The position numbers and the translations under genes were made by a program. The notes beneath the pieces were generated by a model. It worked only from the letters and a program-made list of their open reading frames with translations. It ran no database searches and was not told where the DNA came from. A stretch of 64,000 nucleotides of DNA from Flavobacterium sp. N502536 (GTDB taxonomy: Bacteria; Bacteroidota; Bacteroidia; Flavobacteriales; Flavobacteriaceae). The stretch lies in the NCBI RefSeq assembly GCF_025947345.1, contig NZ_CP110011.1:558001-622000 (forward strand), read 5' to 3'. Shown here one piece after another: positions 53,967 to 62,456 of the stretch (the first letter of the stretch is position 1; every line of letters starts with the position of its first letter).

Positions 53967-55280
53967 TTAAAAATCTCTGTTTACATCAAAAGCTTCTAAA
54001 TATTCTGCTACTCTTTTTACAAAACTTCCACCTAAAGCACCATCTACTACCCTGTGGTCGTACGAGTGTGATAAGAACATTTTTTGACGGATTCCGATAA
54101 AATCGCCTTCCGGAGTTTCAATAACCGCAGGTACTTTACGAATAGCTCCCAAAGCCAGAATTCCAACTTGCGGCTGATTGATAATCGGAGTACCGAAAAC
54201 ACTTCCAAAAGTCCCCACATTGGTTACCGTATAAGTTCCGCCTTGTGTATCGTCTGGTTTTAGTTTTCCTGCTTTTGCACGGTTTCCTAAATCGTTAACG
54301 GCTTTTGCCATTCCAACTAAATTCAGCTGATCTGCATTTTTAATTACCGGAACAATCAAATTTCCATTTGGCAAAGCTGCCGCCATTCCTAAGTTTATAT
54401 TTTTCTTTTTGATGATGTAATCACCATCAACAGAAATATTCATTCCCGGGAAATCTTTTAAAGCTTTTGCAACTGCTTCCATCATAATTGGTGTAAAAGT
54501 CAGCTTCTCGCCTTCTCTTTTCTCGAAAGCGCTTTTTACTTTATCTCTCCATTTTACAATGTTTGTTACATCTACTTCGATAAACGACTGTACGTGTGCC
54601 GAAGTTTGTACCGAAGCGACCATGTATCCGGAGATCAGCTTACGCATTCTGTCCATTTCAACGATTTCATCGCCTCCGTTAACAGATACCGGAACTGCTT
54701 GCTGGCTTTTTTGAACAGGAGCCGCAGGCTGAACCGCTTTTGGAGCTTCCGCAACTGCTTTTGGAGCCTGAGCACCCGATTTACGAGCTTCAATATATTT
54801 TAAAATATCTTCTTTTGTTACGCGACCGTCTTTACCTGAACCAGCAATACTTTCTAATTCAGCAACAGAAACTCCCTCTTCTTTAGCAATGTTTTTTACT
54901 AATGGAGAAAAGAACTTATCCGATCCTGAAAAATCCTGCGGTGCAGTTACTGCATCCTTCGCAACTTCGATTGTTTTTTCGATTTCAGCGACTTCTGCCG
55001 GAGCAGCAGTTTCTACTGCCTTTACAGCCGGTGCATCACCTTCTGTCTCGATAATTGCAATAGTTTGCCCTACCTGAACCAAATCGTCTTTACCGAACAA
55101 TTGCTCAATCAAAACTCCTGATACCTCGCTTGGCACTTCACTGTCAACCTTATCAGTTGCAATTTCCAGTACTGCTTCATCAGCTTCAATTCTGTCTCCA
55201 ACTTCTTTCAACCAGTTTGTAATAGTTGCTTCAGCGACACTCTCTCCCATTTTAGGAAGTTTCAATTCAAATCTTGCCAT
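53967..55280 (-). CDS. 2-oxoacid dehydrogenase E2 component (dihydrolipoyl acyltransferase)
   Basis: A 437-residue E2 protein. The lipoyl domain has ELKLPKMGESVAEATI and the lipoylated Lys44 in EIATDKVDSEVPSE. A Pro/Ala-rich linker (about 80-135) leads to the E3-binding domain (FSPLVKNIAKEEGV...GSGKDGRVTKEDI) and then to the catalytic domain with EMDRMRKLISGYMV and the active-site motif SHSYDHRVVDGA (His and Asp). The MGESVAEATITNWLKEVG start is more like branched-chain or 2-oxoglutarate E2 than pyruvate E2. The other subunits are not adjacent. Confidence 0.92.
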   Translation of the reverse strand: MARFELKLPKMGESVAEATITNWLKEVGDRIEADEAVLEIATDKVDSEVPSEVSGVLIEQLFGKDDLVQVGQTIAIIETEGDAPAVKAVETAAPAEVAEIEKTIEVAKDAVTAPQDFSGSDKFFSPLVKNIAKEEGVSVAELESIAGSGKDGRVTKEDILKYIEARKSGAQAPKAVAEAPKAVQPAAPVQKSQQAVPVSVNGGDEIVEMDRMRKLISGYMVASVQTSAHVQSFIEVDVTNIVKWRDKVKSAFEKREGEKLTFTPIMMEAVAKALKDFPGMNISVDGDYIIKKKNINLGMAAALPNGNLIVPVIKNADQLNLVGMAKAVNDLGNRAKAGKLKPDDTQGGTYTVTNVGTFGSVFGTPIINQPQVGILALGAIRKVPAVIETPEGDFIGIRQKMFLSHSYDHRVVDGALGGSFVKRVAEYLEAFDVNRDF

Positions 55281-55364
55281 ATTGTTAATCTAAAAGGTGA
55301 TTTTGATTTTCAGATTGCGAAATTACTGAATATTTTGAATATAAATTACACTTAATATAATTTT

Positions 55365-56528
55365 TTACTCGATTTTTACAATTTGCCCCCTGTCATTCCG
55401 CGAATTGCTCCCAATAATAAAATTTGCATTTTTGGGGAAAATCTTAAAAGTAATGTTCTTATCTTTAATAGTTTCTATGATTTTGATACATTTTTCGAAT
55501 GAAACATAGTGATTATCCAAAATAAGTTCAACTCTTTTACTCTTAAAAACCTGGCACGAATTTACCATTTTTTCTTTTTTGAAATCTAAAAAGGTGACTT
55601 TATTTTTTAAAATTTGAGGTAATTTTTCAGACAAAATTCGATTTGAAGAGTAAAAAACAACTCTTTCCGGCAGTGGTTTTGATTTTGTTTTTCCCTGAAA
55701 CATTTTCACAAATGAAAAGAACCAGATTCCGATTTGAATGAAAAATTCAAAAAACCATGATTTCCTGAAATGCTTCTGATAGAAAAAACTCATGGCTTCC
55801 TGAAAGCGTTTCATGTATTTTTCATCTTTTATTGTGCTTTCGCCTTTGTAATGCAAAACGGTGGTTTCATGAAAATAATAATTCGATTTCTTCTTTTGCA
55901 ATGCCCTATACGACAAATCAATATCATCTGCATACATGAAGCATTTTTCATCAAAACCTTCCAATTCTAAATACAAATCACGCGTCATCAACATAAAGGC
56001 CCCCACCAAAATATCAACCTTTCCGCTTTCGTTTGTTCCTAAATGCTGCGCGTAGTACTGATTGAAAAGTTTCCATTTTGGAAAAACTTTATACAATCCG
56101 AAAATTTTAGTAAAAGCCACCCATGGTGTCGGGATCCCGCGTTTGCTTTCGGGTAAAAAAGCTCCGGTACCATCGATTAATTTGCAACCGACAATTCCTA
56201 AATTGATTTGTCTTTCGGCGAAAGCGATAATTTTCTTAAACGTACTTTCGCCAACAACGGTATCCGGATTCAAGATGCAAACATACTTTCCTTTAGCCTC
56301 TGCAACTCCAATATTATTGCCTTTTGGAAAACCAAAATTGGTATCGTTTTGAATCAATTTTACCGTTGGAAACTTTGTTTTCATCATCAAACAGCTCTCG
56401 TCTGATGAATTATTATCCACTACAATAATTTCGGCATCAAGCGACGCAATGGCATCCTGAACACTTAAAACACATTGTTCCAGAAAGTAACGAACATTAT
56501 AATTCAGAATAATTACCGATAGTTGCAT
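55365..56528 (-). CDS. Family 2 glycosyltransferase
   Basis: A 387-residue enzyme with the GT2 nucleotide-sugar fold: SVIILNYNVRYFLEQCVLSV, EIIVVDNNSSDESC, NDTNFGFPKGNNIGV, CILNPDTVVGEST (DxD-like) and EGFDEKCFMYADDIDLSYRAL. A hydrophobic stretch (EFFIQIGIWFFSFVKMFQ) near residue 265 probably tethers it to the inner membrane, and a C-terminal domain of 100 residues is unrecognised. It resembles the rhamnosyl/glycosyl transferases of surface polysaccharide synthesis. Monocistronic, separate from the capsule genes at 59-61 kb. Confidence 0.9.
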   Translation of the reverse strand: MQLSVIILNYNVRYFLEQCVLSVQDAIASLDAEIIVVDNNSSDESCLMMKTKFPTVKLIQNDTNFGFPKGNNIGVAEAKGKYVCILNPDTVVGESTFKKIIAFAERQINLGIVGCKLIDGTGAFLPESKRGIPTPWVAFTKIFGLYKVFPKWKLFNQYYAQHLGTNESGKVDILVGAFMLMTRDLYLELEGFDEKCFMYADDIDLSYRALQKKKSNYYFHETTVLHYKGESTIKDEKYMKRFQEAMSFFYQKHFRKSWFFEFFIQIGIWFFSFVKMFQGKTKSKPLPERVVFYSSNRILSEKLPQILKNKVTFLDFKKEKMVNSCQVFKSKRVELILDNHYVSFEKCIKIIETIKDKNITFKIFPKNANFIIGSNSRNDRGQIVKIE

Positions 56529-56652
56529 GAAAAATAAGGGAATAGATTTTTGGGAAAGTTAGAAATTTTCAGCCAAATCTGGCCGTAATGACCCATCGTT
56601 TTTACCGACCCTAAAATCCAGTACCCAATTACTGTTCTTTTGCTCGTTTCAA

Positions 56653-56671
56653 CAGGAAATTTCATTTCCTG
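56653..56671. repeat. Inverted repeat CAGGAAAT-TTC-ATTTCCTG
   Basis: Perfect 8-bp arms with a 3-bp centre in the gap before the 56739 gene. No T-run. Possible operator or chance. Confidence 0.4.
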
Positions 56672-56711
56672 AAATTGCAAGTCTCTAATTTGAATACCAG
56701 GTAAAAAAGTC

Positions 56712-56719
56712 TATTTTTG
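56712..56719 (+). promoter_or_regulatory. -7 promoter element (TATTTTTG)
   Basis: TATTTTTG 19 bp before the ATG at 56739, an exact TAnnTTTG match. Confidence 0.6.
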
Positions 56720-56738
56720 AGTTGAAAAAAACTGCCGT

Positions 56739-57320
56739 ATGAAAATCAAAACCCAGATTGAGATTTATTCTTTACTTGTATTACTAAGTTTTGGATTTTT
56801 ACTATCAGGTTTCACTTTCGTTAAAGATCCGGGTAAAGACTTAGTCAAAACCTCAGTCTGGTACATTGCTGGTCCCGCTATAGAAAATCAGGAAACGATT
56901 AATAAGGTTCGTGAAGAAAAAGGGATTATAAAAGTCACTGCAAAAGACAATCCTTTGGGTGAAATTGAACTGAATGTCCTGATTACGTCTTCTGACTCAA
57001 ATGACGGTGCTCCTGTTAATTTACCGGATGATTCCCGATTTGTGCGTATTACTTATAAGTCTTCACAACTAATCAAACTCCAGGCCCGTGAAGGAAACGA
57101 AGAAGGAACGGGTTGTGTGCATGGAGGATCTCATCCAAGAGTTGATCTGGCGCCTTCTCCAAATCAATTTAAAACCATCAAAATTCCATGGACCGCTTTC
57201 AGACAGGATGGTTTGCCCAACGGAAAGCTTCTCAACATTCATAATTTATGCAAATTCAACTTTGTGAATTACAATCCGGTTTCAGGAGCTTTTTTAGAAA
57301 TAAAATCAGTTACTCTTTAA
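56739..57320 (+). CDS. Exported protein of unknown function, carbohydrate-binding-like
   Basis: A 193-residue protein with a signal peptide or N-terminal membrane helix (LLVLLSFGFLLSGFTFVKD). The rest is strand-rich (IKVTAKDNPLGEIELNVLITSSDSND, RFVRITYKSSQLIKLQAREG) with FKTIKIPWTAFRQDG and a C-terminal VNYNPVSGAFLEIKSVTL like the ending of many beta-sandwich domains, including carbohydrate-binding ones. No catalytic residues stand out. The next small exported-protein gene starts 11 bp downstream, so they are likely one operon. Function unknown. Confidence 0.7.
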   Translation: MKIKTQIEIYSLLVLLSFGFLLSGFTFVKDPGKDLVKTSVWYIAGPAIENQETINKVREEKGIIKVTAKDNPLGEIELNVLITSSDSNDGAPVNLPDDSRFVRITYKSSQLIKLQAREGNEEGTGCVHGGSHPRVDLAPSPNQFKTIKIPWTAFRQDGLPNGKLLNIHNLCKFNFVNYNPVSGAFLEIKSVTL

Positions 57321-57331
57321 TTTTAAGAAAT

Positions 57332-57718
57332 ATGAAAATAAGGCTTTATCTTTTACTACTGACCGCGCTATTCTTTTCAAACAACGGCTACAGCCAGAAA
57401 AAAATCGACATTAATGGTGTTTGGGAAGACATCAATCCAGGCGTACAAAACGCTGTCGCAATTGTATCAGAGCAAAACGGAAAGGTTATTTTCTCGCATT
57501 ACCTGGAATGGAAAGGACAGAAATTTGTGGAAAGCGGCACGGGAAAAAGAACCGGAAACACTATTGTTTATACGGTAGGCGTCACATTACCCATTGAAGG
57601 CTGGGCAACACAGGGAACACATACTTTGACATTGTCTGAAGACGGAAATACGCTCGAAGGTACTTTTATCGACAACAAGAAAAGAACCGGACCGATTGCG
57701 TTTAAAAGAGTACGTTGA
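57332..57718 (+). CDS. Small exported protein of unknown function
   Basis: The start is ATG 57332 (128 residues); the longer frame upstream lies inside the previous gene. Signal peptide YLLLLTALFFSNNGYSQ, then a compact strand-rich domain with VWEDINPGVQNAVAIVSEQNGKVIFSHYLEWKGQKF, TLTLSEDGNTLEGTFID and a Lys/Arg end. This type of single-domain protein, with DGNTLEGTF, recalls small lipocalin-like or DUF-type periplasmic proteins. Probably co-transcribed with the gene 11 bp upstream. The heptamer hairpin at 57738-57803 follows. Confidence 0.75.
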   Translation: MKIRLYLLLLTALFFSNNGYSQKKIDINGVWEDINPGVQNAVAIVSEQNGKVIFSHYLEWKGQKFVESGTGKRTGNTIVYTVGVTLPIEGWATQGTHTLTLSEDGNTLEGTFIDNKKRTGPIAFKRVR

Positions 57719-57737
57719 GTGTTTGTTCTTGTTGAAA

Positions 57738-57803
57738 AGTTTCAGGTTTCAAGTTTCAAGTTCTTAGCGCACCTAAAACCTGAAACTTGAAACCTGAAAC
57801 TTA
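57738..57803. repeat. Heptamer hairpin array (TTTCAAG / CTTGAAA)
   Basis: A perfect 21-bp arm pair, 57738-57758 and 57783-57803, around a 24-nt loop. Each arm is built of 7-bp units: TTTCAGG, TTTCAAG, TTTCAAG on the left and GAAACTT, GAAACCT, GAAACTT on the right. It lies at the convergent junction between the 57718 and 57812 gene ends. Confidence 0.85.
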
Positions 57804-57811
57804 CCACCTCT

Positions 57812-59002
57812 CTACAGATGCAACTGAATCTTATACTTGTTACAAATTTTCATCACATAAAGCATGATCGTCGAAAAAACTAAGGACCAGATGATTCCCG
57901 GAACTCCTTCGCGGAAATAACCCGGAATAATATGAATATTAATGGTCTTGCAGAAATAATAGATCACGCCCGGCAGTATATAAATCAATAACGGATTTGC
58001 GGCGGCGGGCATAAAGAAATTACTCCATTTGGTTTGTTTTTTAAGTTCCATGAGCCAGTACAGAAAATAGAACAGTACCGTACAAATCGCAGCTGAAAAC
58101 ATGGTCCAGGAAGGCGTTCCTTTTATTTTTGAAATTCCAAAATACGGTCGTAATAAATATCCCGTTACAAAAAACAAGACGATAAAACCTAGTACTCCCC
58201 AATTGATTTTAGCAGGTACTTTTCGATCAAAAAACAATAACGAAATTACTACTCCGGCAGCAACTAAGGAAGCGTGCGTTAAATGTCCCGCAATAAAACT
58301 CAACCATGGTGTTTGATGTAAAACCGATCCTTCTATCAGATTTACAGAATTTGCAACCACACACACCACTAAAAAAACAATCATTGCCGCTAATTTCCCG
58401 GAAACCAGCCAATAATACACCACTGTAAAAAGGTAAGCCCAGCCTATCAGCCCCAGAATGCCCCACCATTTTGGCGTGATCCCAATGTTGCCGGTATCCT
58501 GAACATATAAAAAGTAAAGTGCTATTAAAACTGCCATTCCACCATATTGAAGAATATTTTTTAATCCTGTCGGAAAATCTTTGGCATATTTATTCCAAAT
58601 TGGAATTGGCATCAAAAAGGCCAAAAATCCCCAAAATGCAGGTGAAATAATCATTTTAGCCGCATCGTAACCTTCAGAAGCATTGACCATAAAAACGCCA
58701 ATAATTATAAGCGCCAAAGCTCTTTTTAAAGTATGTGTCCAAATCGTTTTTACGCTGTCTCCTTTGATTAATCGGGCATTAAAAGCAAACGGAACAGACA
58801 TTCCTACAATAAATAAAAAGGCGGGAAAAACCAGGTCTACAAAAGTCATGGCATCAGCATCTGCGGGCATATGTTTCATCCATTGTGGTACATTGGTGAT
58901 ACTGGCCAGCTCATTTACAAAAATCATAACAAAAATTGTGATTCCGCGTAAAGCGTCTATCGAAATAATTCTTTGATTGTATAAATTTTCTTTTATTTTC
59001 AT
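57812..59002 (-). CDS. DUF5009 / HGSNAT-like membrane acyltransferase, second copy
   Basis: ATG 59002 is preferred (396 residues, MKIKENLYNQRIISIDALRG). The start IISIDALRGITIFVMIFVNELASITNVPQWMKHM and FVDLVFPAFLFIVGMSVPFAF match the paralogue at 45531-46802 in position and pattern, though with low overall identity. About ten hydrophobic helices are seen. Same proposed role: acetyl transfer to sugars at the membrane. The promoter region is short of recognisable boxes. Convergent with the 57332 gene. Confidence 0.83.
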   Translation of the reverse strand: MKIKENLYNQRIISIDALRGITIFVMIFVNELASITNVPQWMKHMPADADAMTFVDLVFPAFLFIVGMSVPFAFNARLIKGDSVKTIWTHTLKRALALIIIGVFMVNASEGYDAAKMIISPAFWGFLAFLMPIPIWNKYAKDFPTGLKNILQYGGMAVLIALYFLYVQDTGNIGITPKWWGILGLIGWAYLFTVVYYWLVSGKLAAMIVFLVVCVVANSVNLIEGSVLHQTPWLSFIAGHLTHASLVAAGVVISLLFFDRKVPAKINWGVLGFIVLFFVTGYLLRPYFGISKIKGTPSWTMFSAAICTVLFYFLYWLMELKKQTKWSNFFMPAAANPLLIYILPGVIYYFCKTINIHIIPGYFREGVPGIIWSLVFSTIMLYVMKICNKYKIQLHL

Positions 59003-59105
59003 AAATGATTCGATTTTTAGGAATCTCAAATATAATATATTTATGAAATGACCAATTGCATTCCTTACATTAAAATTAAAGCATCACAAATTCTTCTTAT
59101 TTACA

Positions 59106-59113
59106 TACTTTTG
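59106..59113 (+). promoter_or_regulatory. -7 promoter element (TACTTTTG) very close to the CpsB-like gene start
   Basis: TACTTTTGC ends 4 bp before the ATG at 59118, so the transcript would be nearly leaderless. An exact TAnnTTTG match. Confidence 0.5.
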
Positions 59114-59117
59114 CAAC

Positions 59118-59855
59118 ATGTTATCCTTTTTAAAACCAAAACCTCTGCTAAAAGATCTGTTGTCGGATCATTATGTTGATATCCATTCGCATGTATTGCC
59201 GGGAATCGACGATGGCGCCAAAACTATTACGGACACAATAAAACTTGTCAATGCGTTTCGCGAAATAGGAGTATCACAATTTACTACTACACCCCACATC
59301 CATCATTATGTGTGGAATAATTCGGCTCAGCTTATTACAACAAAACAGCAGGAGACTCAGCTTTTGTTAGAAGAAAATCAGCTTAAAGTTCCTTTTCGGG
59401 CTGCTGCAGAATATTTTATAGACGATTGGTTTGAGAATCATTTTAAAAATGAAAAACTTTTAACGCTAAAAGACAATTATGTGCTGGTAGAAATCTCCTA
59501 TCAAAACGCCCCTCTCCAGCTGTACAAAACTCTTTTTGAATTACAGGTAGCCGGGTACATTCCGGTTCTGGCACATCCGGAGCGTTATTTGTATTATCGA
59601 AAAGATTTTAATGAATATGAAAAGCTAAAAAAAGCTGGCTGCTTGTTTCAGCTCAATTTATTGGCTGTTGTGGGTTACTATGGAGAACGAATTGGCAAAA
59701 CGGCAGAAGAACTTCTTAAAAAAGGAATGTATGATTTTACCGGAACCGATGTTCATCATATGAACCACATCAGGGCTTTTGATCAGAAGATAAAAATCAA
59801 CAGTATTTCCAACCTAAAAGAAGTTATTGCCAACAATCAGTTTTTTAAATTTTAA
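59118..59855 (+). CDS. PHP-type tyrosine-protein phosphatase (CpsB/CapC/YwqE-like)
   Basis: A 245-residue metal-dependent phosphatase: YVDIHSHVLPGIDDGAKTI (His23, His25), TTPHIHHYVWNN, LVEISYQNAP, LAHPERYLYY and GTDVHHMNHIRAF supply the PHP metal ligands. In capsule clusters this enzyme dephosphorylates the tyrosine kinase that controls chain length. The polyprenyl glycosylphosphotransferase gene is convergent, ends 7 bp apart; a kinase of the Wzc type is not in this window. Cytoplasmic, no signal peptide. Confidence 0.9.
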   Translation: MLSFLKPKPLLKDLLSDHYVDIHSHVLPGIDDGAKTITDTIKLVNAFREIGVSQFTTTPHIHHYVWNNSAQLITTKQQETQLLLEENQLKVPFRAAAEYFIDDWFENHFKNEKLLTLKDNYVLVEISYQNAPLQLYKTLFELQVAGYIPVLAHPERYLYYRKDFNEYEKLKKAGCLFQLNLLAVVGYYGERIGKTAEELLKKGMYDFTGTDVHHMNHIRAFDQKIKINSISNLKEVIANNQFFKF

Positions 59856-59861
59856 GCGATA

Positions 59862-61280
59862 TCAGTACGCATTTTCTTCACCTTTTACGATGTTGATGAT
59901 CGTTTTTATAATGATCTTAATATCTAACATCAGGCTCCAGTTTTCGATGTACCAAATATCATATTCCACCCTATTCTCCATATCAACTAGTTCTTTGGTC
60001 TCGCCACGGTAACCGTTTACCTGCGCCCAGCCCGTAATTCCGGGTTTAGCATACTGGCGCACTAAGTAATTATCTATTAAATCGCTATATTCTTTAACTA
60101 CATTTATCATATGCGGTCTTGGCCCTACTACTGACATATCTCCCCAAAAGACATTAAAAAACTGAGGCAGTTCATCAATACTTGTTTTGCGAATAAAAGC
60201 CCCAAATTTAGTAACACGACTGTCACCTCTTTCAGCAATTTTATCGTTTGCTAAATCATTGATGTACATACTTCTAAATTTCAAACAAGTAAACGATTTT
60301 TTATCACGACCAGCTCTTTCTTGTTTAAAAAAAACTGGCCCTGGCGATTCTATTTTAATAATCAACATTATAATAAGAAACAACCATGGAAATATCAATA
60401 AGATTACTAATCCCGAAAAGCAAAGATCAAATACTTTTTTAAGAAGCCTGTTACCCGAAAACTCTAGCGGCTCAGTTCGAAACATTAGAACAGGTGTGTT
60501 TTCATAAAAATTTACTTCAACCTTACTTGCTTTTGTGTACAGCTGAAAGTCCGGAATAAACTTAATACGAATCATGTTTTGTTCACAAATTAAAGTCAGC
60601 TGATTAATTATCTCGATCTTATCAATATGTAAAGACACATACATTTCATCTACGGTATGCTGCATAACAAATGCTCTAATTGCATCAAAATCTCCTAAAA
60701 CGGCTGTGTGATTGTCTATTGACAAATCTATTTTTTCATCAAAAAAACCTAAAAATTTATAACCAAAGGTTAGATCTTTAGCTAATATTTTGCGAATTTT
60801 TTCTCCGGATTCATTTGCTCCTACTACAATAAATGTTTTAAAATTATAACCTTGTGCTCTAATGTATTTTAAAAGTTTCATTGATAAATATCTGGAAATC
60901 ATCAACAAACTAAAAAAGATCAAATAGAATGAAAACAATCTTAATCTGGAAATATCGTAGTATTGTAAATACACTACAAATACCGAAATGAGAGCAGCAT
61001 GTATTATTAACTTCCGAATTGTTCTGACCAATATCGATTCGATAGGTTCAACCCTTATACTTCTGTTCGAATCATTTTGAAATAATAATGCTACCCAAAT
61101 TAAAATCGACAATAATGCAACGGTTCGTTCTTCTTTTGATAAAAGTTTGTCTATGCTGCCAAATCTGGTGAGTGCAGACAGTACCGTTGCTAAATTTAGC
61201 AATACAACATCAACGCAAACAAATAAAAGCTTGAAATAGCGCGAAAAACGATAATGCGACAGTTTCTGTAAAATTTCCAT
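59862..61280 (-). CDS. Undecaprenyl-phosphate glycosylphosphotransferase (WcaJ-like)
   Basis: A 472-residue enzyme starting exopolysaccharide repeat units by moving a sugar-1-phosphate to undecaprenyl phosphate. Four N-terminal helices (about 15-130), a central Rossmann-like NAD-type domain (FIVVGANESGEKIRKIL), one more helix (ILLIFPWLFLIIMLIIKIESPGPVFF) and the catalytic C-terminal domain with KQERAGRDKKSFTCLKFRSMY, TSIDELPQFFNVFWGDMSVVGPRPHM and RQYAKPGITGWAQVNGYRGET. Nothing suggests truncation. Likely linked to the PHP phosphatase gene in capsule production. Confidence 0.93.
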   Translation of the reverse strand: MEILQKLSHYRFSRYFKLLFVCVDVVLLNLATVLSALTRFGSIDKLLSKEERTVALLSILIWVALLFQNDSNRSIRVEPIESILVRTIRKLIIHAALISVFVVYLQYYDISRLRLFSFYLIFFSLLMISRYLSMKLLKYIRAQGYNFKTFIVVGANESGEKIRKILAKDLTFGYKFLGFFDEKIDLSIDNHTAVLGDFDAIRAFVMQHTVDEMYVSLHIDKIEIINQLTLICEQNMIRIKFIPDFQLYTKASKVEVNFYENTPVLMFRTEPLEFSGNRLLKKVFDLCFSGLVILLIFPWLFLIIMLIIKIESPGPVFFKQERAGRDKKSFTCLKFRSMYINDLANDKIAERGDSRVTKFGAFIRKTSIDELPQFFNVFWGDMSVVGPRPHMINVVKEYSDLIDNYLVRQYAKPGITGWAQVNGYRGETKELVDMENRVEYDIWYIENWSLMLDIKIIIKTIINIVKGEENAY

Positions 61281-61438
61281 ATTATGGGTATATACTTCTT
61301 CTAAGCGAAATAAAAACTGATTAAAAATCCGTGAAAATTAGTAGTGCAAAATAGTACTTTAATTATATTTTTGGGCATTATTTAAAATCTATCTTTAAAA
61401 GTTTACTTTTATGTTATGCAAATTTAATATTGCAGACC

Positions 61439-62404
61439 ATGATTAAGACTATTTTACTCTTTTGCCTCACTATTTCTTTTGCAAATGCGCAGGTTTTGGG
61501 CTGTACCGACCCTCTTTCTAAAAATTACAATCCCAGTGCAACAGTCAATGACGGAAGCTGTAACTACAAAAAGATTTCTCTAAAACCTGTATATTCTAAC
61601 CCCCTAAGTGATTCGATCAAAGAAACCTCGGGATTAATAGCTTTCGATAATTTGTTGTGGACGCACAATGACGATCACGATCAAACTATCTACGGCTTAG
61701 ATACATTGGGGAAAATTCGAAAAAAAGTTGTTCTGGAGCAAGCCGTAAATCACGACTGGGAAGAGATTTCGCAAGACAGCTCTTTTATATATGTTGGAGA
61801 TTTTGGAAATAACCTGTCAGACAACAGAAGTGATCTGCACATTTTAAAAATAGAAAAAAAGTCGTTTTTAGAAGGAAGTCCAACGATTGAAACCATTTCG
61901 TTTCGATATGCCGATCAAACGGATTTCTCCTCTAAAAAACCAAACACTGCCCGTTTTGATTGTGAGGCCTTTATAGTATCTAAAGATAGCATTTATTTGT
62001 TTACCAAACAATGGAAAACAGCCAGAACAAATGTCTATGTTTTGCCCAACCAATCGGGCAGTCACGTTGCACAGCTAAAACATAGCCTGAATACAAAAGG
62101 CCTGGTAACCGGAGCTTCTTATTTCGCTTCCGAAAAACGAATTGTGCTTTGTGGGTATTCCAGGTTAGGCAAACCGTTCTTGTACCTTTTATACGATTTC
62201 AAAAACACTGATTTTGTATCGGGAAACAAACGAAGAATCAATTTAAAACTTCCTTTTCATCAAATAGAAGGAATCGCAACATCAGATGGGCGACATTATT
62301 ATCTGACAAATGAAGCACTGGTTCGAAAACCGCTCATCAATGTACCTCAGCAGATTCATTGTTTTGATTTAAGTCCTGTATTGAATTCCCATCTTCATAA
62401 ATAA
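61439..62404 (+). CDS. Exported SdiA-regulated-like beta-propeller protein with a CTDP cysteine motif
   Basis: The ATG 61439 (321 residues) is preferred to the TTG at 61430; signal peptide IKTILLFCLTISFANAQ. The mature N-terminus is LGCTDPLSKNYNPSATVNDGSCNY, a cysteine-pair motif found in secreted Bacteroidota proteins. A propeller follows: DWEEISQDSSFIYVGDFGNNLSDNRSDLHILKI and the matching FDCEAFIVSKDSIYLFTK. This is a paralogue of the lipoprotein at 8804-9658. The function of the family is not known. TAATATTG at about 61424-61431 is a near match to the -7 box. Confidence 0.8.
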   Translation: MIKTILLFCLTISFANAQVLGCTDPLSKNYNPSATVNDGSCNYKKISLKPVYSNPLSDSIKETSGLIAFDNLLWTHNDDHDQTIYGLDTLGKIRKKVVLEQAVNHDWEEISQDSSFIYVGDFGNNLSDNRSDLHILKIEKKSFLEGSPTIETISFRYADQTDFSSKKPNTARFDCEAFIVSKDSIYLFTKQWKTARTNVYVLPNQSGSHVAQLKHSLNTKGLVTGASYFASEKRIVLCGYSRLGKPFLYLLYDFKNTDFVSGNKRRINLKLPFHQIEGIATSDGRHYYLTNEALVRKPLINVPQQIHCFDLSPVLNSHLHK

Positions 62405-62456
62405 TCTGCCGATAGCCCTATTGAAATCATAAAAATTACAATATTTACTTTTCTAT

